DNA of 18,231 bases from Methanobacteriaceae archaeon (GTDB lineage Archaea > Methanobacteriota > Methanobacteria > Methanobacteriales > Methanobacteriaceae), in NCBI GenBank assembly GCA_900766745.1, contig CAAFWR010000068.1, positions 1-18,231 of the forward strand, in the 5' to 3' direction. The translations under genes and the position numbers were made by a program. Shown in pieces: positions 1 to 5,234 of this stretch (its first letter is position 1; the number at the start of each line of letters is the position of its first letter). The notes under the pieces were generated by a model. It ran no database searches. It was not told the origin of the DNA and saw nothing but the letters and a program-made list of their open reading frames with translations.

Positions 1-105
1 AACGCCTCTTTCGTATATATAGATTATACCATATATATACTTCTATTTCAAATTACAGTATTCTTCTACACGCTGTTTCCTTCAGAAACACGGTAGCTTC
101 CTGCT
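1..105. other. Left-edge non-coding segment
   Basis: AT-rich, no ORF. It contains a small hairpin, TGTTTC-CTTCA-GAAACA (74-90), past the stop of the methyltransferase half on the minus strand, without a clear U-run. Confidence 0.3.
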
Positions 106-990
106 TTAAGTTTTGTGAATATTTAGTTTTTTAAACATTTCTACCATGACATCAACCACAATGGAATTTCCCGCCTGCTTGTAGCATTGCGTGTTGGAAT
201 TGATTTCCATTATTTTAAATGCATCTTCATCACTTACTCCCATAAGACGGAAACATTCAAGTGGTGTCAGCTTTCGGATACGGTATGCAGTATAAATATG
301 TTGATTTGCGTATCCATGAGAGCCTGCTACAATCGTAGGAGCAAGCCCTCGGTCACTGAACACGGTTCCGCATTGACTGCCTTCATTTGAAATCTGACCG
401 ACTCTTTCTACAATCTTTGGAAGATTTCCATGTGCTTCAGCACGTAATGTAGGAGCACACCCATGACTGATTTGAGGCTCTTTGTTTTTAAAACCTCTAT
501 CATTGATGACTGTATTTTCGAAAACCAGACTATCCTTTTGAACAGCTGTCAAAGTGTTGTTTGCTCCATCTGTCTGATGTTCTAGTTGCTGTTCTGCCAT
601 TTCGGCTTCTGCTTCTACATATTCTCTATGCGTGGCAACAATCGTCTTTAAGCCACTCCTTTGACTTCTTAAAGAAGGCACTACGTTGTCATAAATTCGA
701 GGTTCTGCTTCAAATCCTTGAGTGTCATCAATACAAATGTTTGATTTTACAATTACTTTTGGCTGTCTGTCACCACCTTGCATAGTACTCAAAGTCGGCG
801 AGATTCCATCAGATGAGTATACTCTGCCAACTTGCGGATTCGCATAGTTTTCACGCTCTACAAGGTTTCCTACCTGCTTAATTTTAGAATCAATAACAGG
901 CGTTTTCTCTACTTCTTTGCTAGGTGAATCATATTCGTTAGAAGAATGAATAATATTATGAGAATCTGAAAGAATATTCTTAGCAATCAA
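106..990 (-). CDS. C5-cytosine methyltransferase, target-recognition and motif IX-X half (detached)
   Basis: This 294-aa frame carries the C-terminal half of a phage-type DNA (cytosine-5) methyltransferase. Near the end it has the motif IX region YRIRKLTPLECFRLMG (236-251) and motif X, QAGNSIVVDVM (272-282). It has no catalytic Cys motif; that lies in the upstream gene. Residues 40-233 hold about five loose repeats with a (S/P/N)-T/S-L/I core: SPTL at 64, VPSL at 104, NNTL at 144, APTL at 179 and APTI at 217. This is the pattern of multi-module target-recognition regions. The only start is a TTG (988-990) overlapping the TGA stop of the upstream gene as TTGA, with only a poor ribosome site. 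The frame stays open upstream of that TTG, and one extra A in the AAA run at 1004-1006 would fuse both halves. It is therefore either a broken gene or a split two-subunit enzyme translated by coupling. Confidence 0.8.
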   Translation of the reverse strand: MIAKNILSDSHNIIHSSNEYDSPSKEVEKTPVIDSKIKQVGNLVERENYANPQVGRVYSSDGISPTLSTMQGGDRQPKVIVKSNICIDDTQGFEAEPRIYDNVVPSLRSQRSGLKTIVATHREYVEAEAEMAEQQLEHQTDGANNTLTAVQKDSLVFENTVINDRGFKNKEPQISHGCAPTLRAEAHGNLPKIVERVGQISNEGSQCGTVFSDRGLAPTIVAGSHGYANQHIYTAYRIRKLTPLECFRLMGVSDEDAFKIMEINSNTQCYKQAGNSIVVDVMVEMFKKLNIHKT

Positions 991-1715
991 ATCTTTAATG
1001 AGCTTTCCGCCTTTTCTGTTTTGATATAGTATTTTTCATCCACTTCTTTTTCTAAAAGAGCAGACAAAGGATTTTCCAAAGAAAACGGAACAGGAAACTC
1101 GTACCTCACATCATCCAAAAAAGAAAACATGAAACAATGATTACGGCTTTGAGGGACTCCGTAATCCTTTGCATTCAAATCATGGTAAAAACTGTGATAT
1201 CCAAGCTGTTCCAGAAACTGAATCCACTTTTGAAAGTCTGGCAGATTCTTTTTGTTATGTACAGCTGGAACATTTTCCATAAATAAAATCTGAGGAAGGG
1301 GCGAATCAGATTCTTTTAACTCTGTTAAGATTCTTTCCACTTCCCATAAAAGACTGCTTCTTGTATTCGAATCTTTACTCATTCCAAGCTGTTTCCCAGC
1401 AAGCGAAATATCAGTACATGGGAACGAATATGTCATAAAATACTCATATAAATCCGTATCAATGATTCCTAAATCACTTCCATGAATATTTCGAATATCT
1501 GTCGTATCATAATCCGTATTGTGTACAGCATTATAGCTTTTAACAGCATATTTATCGAATTCAATCATTCTGTATGATTCAAAGTTTATTCCCAATCTTT
1601 TCATTGCCATAGCTTGAGAACCGTATCCAGCAAACAATTCAATAAGTCGAATCGGCTTCGTGATTTCTACGCCTTTCTTATTTACATCAAATAAAGATAA
1701 TTGATCATTACTCAT
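987..1715 (-). CDS. C5-cytosine methyltransferase, catalytic N-terminal half
   Basis: The 242-aa product has the SAM-binding motif I LIELFAGYGS (24-33), the catalytic motif IV SFPCTDIS with nucleophile Cys100, motif VI MENVP (146-150) and motif VIII VPQSR (187-191). This order is diagnostic of DNA (cytosine-5) methyltransferases. It ends after motif VIII, so it lacks the target-recognition domain and motifs IX-X; these are encoded immediately downstream in the -1 frame (106-990). The ATG start is set by GGGAGG, seven bases upstream. Known split enzymes such as M.AquI and M.EcoHK31I divide at a similar place, so a working two-subunit enzyme is possible. However, the last residues KAESSLKI become KAEKLIKDLIAKN with one added A, which looks like an interrupted single protein of about 536 aa. 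Target sequence cannot be read from here. An orphan or protective methylase is likely, since no restriction gene is adjacent. Confidence 0.88.
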   Translation of the reverse strand: MSNDQLSLFDVNKKGVEITKPIRLIELFAGYGSQAMAMKRLGINFESYRMIEFDKYAVKSYNAVHNTDYDTTDIRNIHGSDLGIIDTDLYEYFMTYSFPCTDISLAGKQLGMSKDSNTRSSLLWEVERILTELKESDSPLPQILFMENVPAVHNKKNLPDFQKWIQFLEQLGYHSFYHDLNAKDYGVPQSRNHCFMFSFLDDVRYEFPVPFSLENPLSALLEKEVDEKYYIKTEKAESSLKI

Positions 1716-1740
1716 AAAAAAACCTCCCTGATTTATTCGA

Positions 1741-1753
1741 ATACAGTGAACCA
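1741..1753 (-). promoter_or_regulatory. Shared promoter box, copy 1
   Basis: The plus strand reads ATACAGTGAACCA; the transcribed strand reads TGGTTCACTGTAT. It lies 26 bases upstream of the ATG of the catalytic methyltransferase half. It matches copies at 8035, 9065, 17234 and 17840. The TGTATT part would sit where a -10 element is expected, with no clear -35. Confidence 0.5.
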
Positions 1754-1786
1754 GGAAGAGATTAACGAGAAATTTTAAGGGTATGG

Positions 1787-1815
1787 TTTAAATTATTTTG
1801 AGTTTGTGATATGTT
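1787..1815 (+). promoter_or_regulatory. Possible leaderless promoter for the 126-aa gene
   Basis: TTTAAA (1787-1792) is followed after 17 bases by an extended -10, TGA TATGTT (1807-1815). Initiation about seven bases later falls on the ATG at 1822, which has no Shine-Dalgarno sequence, so the mRNA may be leaderless. A partial match to the shared box (TGGTTTAA at 1784) overlaps it. Confidence 0.35.
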
Positions 1816-1821
1816 TGTTAT

Positions 1822-2202
1822 ATGAAATTATTAAATAAAAAGTCTATTATCGACTGTAACGACACAGAACAAGTTATTCATAATCATGAAATCGACAAAA
1901 TCCTTAATCGTTTGAGATATTATCAGGACTTTGATTGTGCTGCTATTTTCAAGAATTTTGACGAAGCAAACAAAGAAAAAGAGCCAGTCATTAAACAATG
2001 TAGTCTCTACAATTGTTTAGACATGGTTCAGTATGCAGATACGAAAAATGGAATTGATTTGGCTTTGGTTGAGAATTTTTTGACATTTATCTGTTATGGA
2101 CAGGAATATTCTATGGAAGATGGTGTACATATCAAAACAACAGGTATCCAGATTAGACCGTATGGACATGATAGGGAGTTTGTGACGTTATTGATTCGAT
2201 GA
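1822..2202 (+). CDS. Hypothetical 126-aa protein
   Basis: I do not recognise this family. The product is a small soluble protein with no signal peptide, membrane segment or obvious catalytic motif. The N-terminal half is charged and probably helical (residues 15-55). The C-terminal half (about 75-126) looks like mixed alpha/beta, ending TGIQIRPYGHDREFVTLLIR. No ribosome binding site precedes the ATG: the ten bases before it are ATGTTTGTTAT-like. Translation would therefore need a leaderless transcript or another start. It is divergent from the split methyltransferase and lies upstream of a candidate small-RNA gene on the same strand. A regulator or a counter-defence protein would fit the place, but nothing in the sequence shows this. 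The frame has ordinary AT-rich codon use and no competing ORF. Confidence 0.6.
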   Translation: MKLLNKKSIIDCNDTEQVIHNHEIDKILNRLRYYQDFDCAAIFKNFDEANKEKEPVIKQCSLYNCLDMVQYADTKNGIDLALVENFLTFICYGQEYSMEDGVHIKTTGIQIRPYGHDREFVTLLIR

Positions 2203-2220
2203 AATGATGTGGTTGTTGAT

Positions 2221-2250
2221 TTGAATTTTATCTTGGTTATGATATATTAT
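2221..2250 (+). promoter_or_regulatory. Promoter of the candidate small RNA
   Basis: TTGAAT (2221-2226) and an extended -10, TGA TATATT (2240-2248; spacer 16), or TATTAT (2245-2250; spacer 18). Predicted start is near 2256, just before the first hairpin. TGGTTAT at 2234 resembles the shared box. Confidence 0.5.
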
Positions 2251-2255
2251 ATGTT

Positions 2256-2435
2256 GTAGATAGGAAACTATCTTGCATTATTATTTTGCCATCTTTTATT
2301 TAGGGTTCTGACCGATTATTCTAAGTCAGCAACAAGTCGCTTATTAACGATAAAAATCATTGGTAAGTAGAGGTAAACAAAAACTAACAGCAATCAAGGA
2401 TGGCTTACCTGCATCTTATATAGATGCTTTTTTTT
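2256..2435 (+). ncRNA. Candidate structured small RNA (about 180 nt)
   Basis: This plus-strand segment has no ORF but has a promoter in front and a strong terminator at its end. It begins with a perfect hairpin capped by a GNRA-type tetraloop: GATAG-GAAA-CTATC (2259-2272). A nine-pair closing stem joins GCCATCTTT (2288-2296) to AAGGATGGC (2396-2404), with one G-U pair. Inside are CTGAC/GTCAG (2308-2312/2325-2329) and a long hairpin, 2340-2351 with 2356-2367, in which 11 of 12 positions pair around an AAAA loop. GGTAAG (2362-2367) can also pair with CTTACC (2404-2409) next to the terminator, so two folds compete. The methyltransferase downstream has its own promoter after the terminator, which argues for an independent RNA rather than a leader. 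I do not recognise the family; it does not look like 6S RNA, tmRNA, a T-box or a riboswitch known to me. Confidence 0.5.
2411..2435 (+). terminator. Intrinsic terminator of the candidate small RNA
   Basis: Six-pair stem GCATCT (2411-2416) / AGATGC (2422-2427), loop TATAT, followed by eight T (2428-2435). Confidence 0.8.
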
Positions 2436-2437
2436 AT

Positions 2438-2466
2438 TAGAAATTAAAAAGCTAATAAAGTATAAT
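2438..2466 (+). promoter_or_regulatory. Promoter of the second methyltransferase
   Basis: TAGAAA (2438-2443), a 17-base spacer, then a consensus TATAAT (2461-2466), all after the small-RNA terminator. Ribosome site AGGGAGG (2481-2487) precedes the ATG at 2493. Confidence 0.6.
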
Positions 2467-2492
2467 TTTATTAAACTAAAAGGGAGGTACAA

Positions 2493-3509
2493 ATGCTGCG
2501 AATTATTGATTTATTTGCCGGTTTAGGCGGAATTAGACTTGGCTTTCAGCAGGCAATGAATGAACTTGGATTGGAAACAGAATGTGTATTTTCTTCAGAA
2601 ATAAAGCCGTATGCTATTAAAGCATATAATGGATTTTATGGCGATGAAAAAGTATATGGAGATATTACAAAGGTGGATACACATAAAGATATCCCTGATT
2701 TTGATTATTTGCTGGCAGGATTTCCTTGTCAGCCGTTTAGCTCGGCAGGGAATAGAAATGGTTTTGCAGACACGAGAGGAACATTGTTTTTTGAAATTGA
2801 ACGAATACTTCAAGATAAAATAGATTCAAAACATCCAGCAAAAGGGTTCTTACTTGAAAATGTTGAAGGGCTTATTACTCATGATAATGGAAATACATTG
2901 AATACAATCATTACACATTTAGAACAATTAGGGTATCACGTGAATTACAGATTATTGGATTCTAAATATTTTGGATTGCCACAAAGTCGAAAAAGAGTAT
3001 ACATAGTTGGTTCTCTAGATGAAAAAATCAATCTTGATAACTTTGAAAAAAAAGAGACAACTCTAAGCGATATATTACAATATGGACTTCCTACAATGAA
3101 TACAGACTTTACCAAGAAATTGTTTGCCAACTATTCTCCCAAAGAAGTGATTGGAAAGTCGATTAAAGACAAGAGAGGGGGTAAAAACAATATCCACTCA
3201 TGGAATATTGATTTAAAAGGGAAGACATCACAACAAGAATGTGACTTGATGGATACTCTGTTGTTAGAACGTAGAAAAAAACACTGGGCAGAAGTGATAG
3301 GAATAAAATGGATGGATGGGATGCCTTTGACAGAAAATCAGATTCGAACATTTTATAACGTCCCTGAGCTACACCGAATGTTGGAACACTTAACTCAAAT
3401 GGGTTATTTAGTATACGAATATCAGATTGAAGAATCCTTCTATGTTAATAAATACTTACTGTTTTACTTACACAAAAAAAGACAACCTATGAGAAATTCT
3501 CTCGGCTAG
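2493..3509 (+). CDS. C5-cytosine methyltransferase, C-terminally truncated
   Basis: The 338-aa product has a complete catalytic core: motif I IDLFAGLGG (5-13), motif IV GFPCQPFS with Cys79, motif VI LENVEGL (121-127) and motif VIII LPQSRKRVY (162-170). A target-recognition region follows, roughly 200-300, with the segment NIHSWNIDLKGKTS (233-246) and ERRKKHWAEVIGIKWMDGMP (259-278). Family members then continue with motif IX and motif X (a GN-x-V type sequence), but neither is present. After GYLVYEY (304-310) the sequence looks unrelated, and the last dozen residues (KKRQPMRNSLG) are read from the terminator hairpin at 3477-3519. A deletion that removed the 3' end is the simplest explanation. 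Activity is doubtful unless another polypeptide supplies motif X. Expression comes from its own promoter; no restriction partner is adjacent. Confidence 0.88.
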   Translation: MLRIIDLFAGLGGIRLGFQQAMNELGLETECVFSSEIKPYAIKAYNGFYGDEKVYGDITKVDTHKDIPDFDYLLAGFPCQPFSSAGNRNGFADTRGTLFFEIERILQDKIDSKHPAKGFLLENVEGLITHDNGNTLNTIITHLEQLGYHVNYRLLDSKYFGLPQSRKRVYIVGSLDEKINLDNFEKKETTLSDILQYGLPTMNTDFTKKLFANYSPKEVIGKSIKDKRGGKNNIHSWNIDLKGKTSQQECDLMDTLLLERRKKHWAEVIGIKWMDGMPLTENQIRTFYNVPELHRMLEHLTQMGYLVYEYQIEESFYVNKYLLFYLHKKRQPMRNSLG

Positions 3510-3519
3510 GTTGTCTTTT
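3477..3519. terminator. Bidirectional terminator between convergent genes
   Basis: Thirteen-pair perfect stem, AAAAGACAACCTA (3477-3489) with TAGGTTGTCTTTT (3507-3519), and an inner GAGA/TCTC. The A-run and T-run allow termination both ways. It lies inside the 3' end of the truncated methyltransferase and just past the stop of the peptidase gene at 3530. Confidence 0.85.
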
Positions 3520-3529
3520 AATTTGAAAT

Positions 3530-4234
3530 TTATCTAGGCAACGCATCAATCCAGTTGAATACTTCTTCGGGAACAAGTCCGGCATTACGGGAAGTTATAT
3601 AAAATTGAATAGTATCAGCGAAAGTTTCTTGAATCGTTGATGAACAATATTCATAATCGGAGTCGCCCATTTTATTTGCATGCTTGCAAACTTTCTTCTG
3701 ATTAGAGGTTAATACAGAAATATCAAAATTACCAGTAGTAATTCCATATACATTATCATATGCATGACCAAATTCATGGAGTATTGTATATTCATATCCA
3801 ACACCACCAGCTTCGCGAATATACACTGAATTATCTTTATATAAAACAAAACCAGAAAACGGGGTGCCGTTTGCAGATTTAGATTTTCCTAAAGTATTAT
3901 CTAAAGTATTATCAAAGACATCGTCAGAACAAAAATGAATCGAAGATACGTTTTTAGTTAGCCAAGGAACATTACAATCTCTTTGCAAATCTGCTAAAAA
4001 CTCTTCCCATTCTTCTTTTTCAATCTCGTTACCTCCTTCAATATAAATTGCAGGAAAACCGTCAATATGAACTTCTTGATCGTCAATTGTATCATCATAA
4101 TCTTCATCATTGTAATCATCTTCTTGTACTACCTTATTTACTGGTTGAAATATTCCAAAAAAAGGGTCTGCTATAGCAATATATAATGGAACAGCGATAA
4201 TTGCTGTTAACAAAATCATCTTTAAAGCTTTCAT
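3530..4234 (-). CDS. Membrane-anchored HEXXH zinc metallopeptidase
   Basis: The 234-aa protein starts with a hydrophobic segment (about 5-22) that acts as an uncleaved anchor or signal. A short acidic linker follows (DDYNDEDYDDTIDD, 39-52), then an extracytoplasmic domain. It contains the zinc-binding helix ILHEFGHAYD, with H153, E154 and H157. A second helix, IQETFADTIQFYI, offers Glu203 as third ligand, the layout of gluzincin-type and lethal-factor-like peptidases. Cys87, Cys102, Cys183 and Cys197 could form disulfides. I chose the ATG at 4234 over an upstream GTG (4243) because AGAGGTGA lies correctly before it. It is convergent with the truncated methyltransferase and divergent from the toxin-antitoxin locus. 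A 17-bp palindrome lies in its promoter region. Substrate unknown; cell-wall or surface-protein processing during transfer is a guess. Confidence 0.75.
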   Translation of the reverse strand: MKALKMILLTAIIAVPLYIAIADPFFGIFQPVNKVVQEDDYNDEDYDDTIDDQEVHIDGFPAIYIEGGNEIEKEEWEEFLADLQRDCNVPWLTKNVSSIHFCSDDVFDNTLDNTLGKSKSANGTPFSGFVLYKDNSVYIREAGGVGYEYTILHEFGHAYDNVYGITTGNFDISVLTSNQKKVCKHANKMGDSDYEYCSSTIQETFADTIQFYITSRNAGLVPEEVFNWIDALPR

Positions 4235-4262
4235 ATCTCTCACCTCTGATTTAATAATAACA

Positions 4263-4279
4263 TTAAACTAATAGTTTAA
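4263..4279. promoter_or_regulatory. 17-bp palindrome, possible operator
   Basis: Perfect inverted repeat TTAAACTA-A-TAGTTTAA. It lies 29 bases upstream of the peptidase ATG. On the minus strand a TTGACG -35-like hexamer (complement of 4294-4299) precedes it, and weak -10 candidates (TAAACT, AACTAT) fall within it. A repressor site is plausible; the binding protein is unknown. Confidence 0.4.
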
Positions 4280-4309
4280 CAAATACACAAATCCGTCAAA
4301 ACAATTCAG

Positions 4310-4360
4310 TTGAAAAAAACTTAAATATCAGTAGAATCGTTACTGAAAATATGATATTAT
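4310..4360 (+). promoter_or_regulatory. Promoter region of the type III antitoxin RNA
   Basis: Two candidates. TTGAAA (4310-4315) with TAGAAT (4332-4337), spacer 16, is the first. The second is an extended -10, TGA TATTAT (4352-4360), starting transcription near 4367 just before a 5' hairpin. The second fits the short leader usual in such loci better. Confidence 0.5.
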
Positions 4361-4391
4361 ATATATGGAAAGAGGAAGCGTCCTCTGCAAT

Positions 4392-4481
4392 GGTGATTCT
4401 CCACCGAAGACGTTGAAGCGAGAAACGATAAAGCTTGGCGATTCCCGGCCGAAGACGTTGAACGGGGAGACGATAAAGCTA
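4392..4481 (+). repeat. Two tandem 45-nt antitoxin repeats
   Basis: Units 4392-4436 and 4437-4481 are identical at 36 of 45 positions. The invariant blocks are CCGAAGACGTTGAA and ACGATAAAGCT. Most changes keep the predicted pseudoknot pairs. Confidence 0.9.
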
Positions 4482-4513
4482 TATAGAGGAAGCACTGCTT
4501 CCTCTATATTTTT
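4481..4513 (+). terminator. Terminator between antitoxin repeats and toxin gene
   Basis: Stem ATATAGAGGAAG (4481-4492) / CTTCCTCTATAT (4498-4509), loop CACTG, then TTTT. It ends directly against the toxin ribosome site AGGAG (4514-4518). This position is the usual device in type III systems: most transcripts stop after the antitoxin and a minority read into the toxin. Confidence 0.9.
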
Positions 4514-4524
4514 AGGAGAACACA

Positions 4525-5154
4525 ATGAATTACAAAGATTTTAAAATTGTTAACGTTGATATAGATTATATGAGAACTTTGTATAATGCGGATCATGAAG
4601 TAATGTTTAGTGCTGGAAACTCATATAGAAATAAACCATTTTTGGGTATATTAATAACAAACAATTCTCAGGAATATGTTATTCCTTTAACATCTGCCAA
4701 ACCAAAGCATAAATTTTGGCCAGACTCTAATAAAGGATTTTATCGAATCTATGAAATAATTGATATTCGCACAACACCATACGACAATAATGATATTATG
4801 GTCGATTTTACTAATAATGCATTTTTTACACAAAGAGGAATTCCTGAAAATGATTATATGTATTATAAGAAAAGAATATTATCGGTTTTAGAAATTAGAA
4901 AAATGATTCCTGTTATTAATGGTGTATATTCGATTGTAGATTTATCAACTGATAACCCAGAACTTTCACGCGAAGATGTGTTAAGAAGAAACCTATTGTA
5001 TAAGGAATACGTATTTTGTAAAAATATTAAAAGCGGGATATTAAGTAAGGCAGATAAAATATACAAAAAGCAAATAAAAACAGGTAATGTTTTGCGATAT
5101 CATTGCAACTATAAAGCTTTAGAAGAAGTCGCAAATAATTACGCATATCTATAA
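4525..5154 (+). CDS. toxN: Type III toxin, ToxN/AbiQ-family endoribonuclease
   Basis: The 209-aa protein has the hallmarks of ToxN/AbiQ toxins. NKPFLGILI (36-44) forms the first barrel strand. YVIPLTSAKPKH (51-62) has the T-S-x-K active-site pattern (Thr56, Ser57, Lys59), and Tyr34 and Lys37 stand where family members carry further catalytic residues. A KMIPV segment (126-130) and the C-terminal helix LLYKEYVFCKNIKSGILSKA (157-176) complete the pattern. These proteins are metal-independent RNases that bind their own repeat RNA as inactive complexes. In phage infection they are released and cause abortive infection. The ATG follows AGGAG by six bases, immediately after the regulatory terminator. 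The RNA antitoxin repeats lie just upstream on the same strand. No catalytic residue appears lost, so the system looks intact. A phage-defence or element-stabilisation role is inferred from the family. Confidence 0.9.
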   Translation: MNYKDFKIVNVDIDYMRTLYNADHEVMFSAGNSYRNKPFLGILITNNSQEYVIPLTSAKPKHKFWPDSNKGFYRIYEIIDIRTTPYDNNDIMVDFTNNAFFTQRGIPENDYMYYKKRILSVLEIRKMIPVINGVYSIVDLSTDNPELSREDVLRRNLLYKEYVFCKNIKSGILSKADKIYKKQIKTGNVLRYHCNYKALEEVANNYAYL

Positions 5155-5189
5155 AAAGGCAGTACTCTAAATAAAGAGAACTGCCTTTT
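5154..5189. terminator. Bidirectional terminator after the toxin
   Basis: Perfect stem AAAAGGCAGT (5154-5163) / ACTGCCTTTT (5180-5189) with an inner CTCT/AGAG. It ends the toxin transcript on the plus strand and can end the convergent 926-aa gene on the minus strand. Confidence 0.9.
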
Positions 5190-5234
5190 AGTTTGATAGA
5201 ATTAACCATCTAATAAATGTTGTTTATTTGCTAA

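Larger units (their letters stand above)
4367..4513 (+). ncRNA. toxI: ToxI-like antitoxin RNA of a type III toxin-antitoxin system
   Basis: The non-coding RNA precedes a ToxN-family gene. It opens with a hairpin, AGAGGA-AGCG-TCCTCT (4371-4386). Two tandem 45-nt repeats follow (4392-4436 and 4437-4481), then the terminator at 4481-4513. Each repeat can fold as an H-type pseudoknot. GGY (unit positions 1-3) pairs with RCC (12-14), and loop bases TTCYC (6-10) pair with GRGAR (29-33). Differences between units keep the pairing: T-A becomes C-G at 3/12 and at 9/30, and T-A becomes T-G at 6/33. In characterised type III systems the toxin cuts the repeat precursor into pseudoknots that inhibit it. 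The 45-nt unit and two copies are most like the CptIN class, as I recall it. Processing is inferred, not seen. Confidence 0.85.

Noticed and set aside
2256..2492. A riboswitch or attenuator controlling the second methyltransferase
   Set aside because: A consensus promoter (TAGAAA-17-TATAAT) lies after the terminator, so the gene does not depend on read-through; no known aptamer core was recognised.
2499..2542. A restriction endonuclease partner for either methyltransferase
   Set aside because: No neighbouring ORF shows a nuclease motif; both methylases appear orphan within the window.
4392..4481. The two direct repeats as a small CRISPR array
   Set aside because: The units are contiguous with no spacers, differ by pair-preserving changes, and sit before a ToxN gene, which fits a type III antitoxin.
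4340..4525. A minus-strand reading frame across the antitoxin repeats
   Set aside because: It only reads the repeats and the terminator hairpin backwards, with no ribosome site and no protein-like composition.
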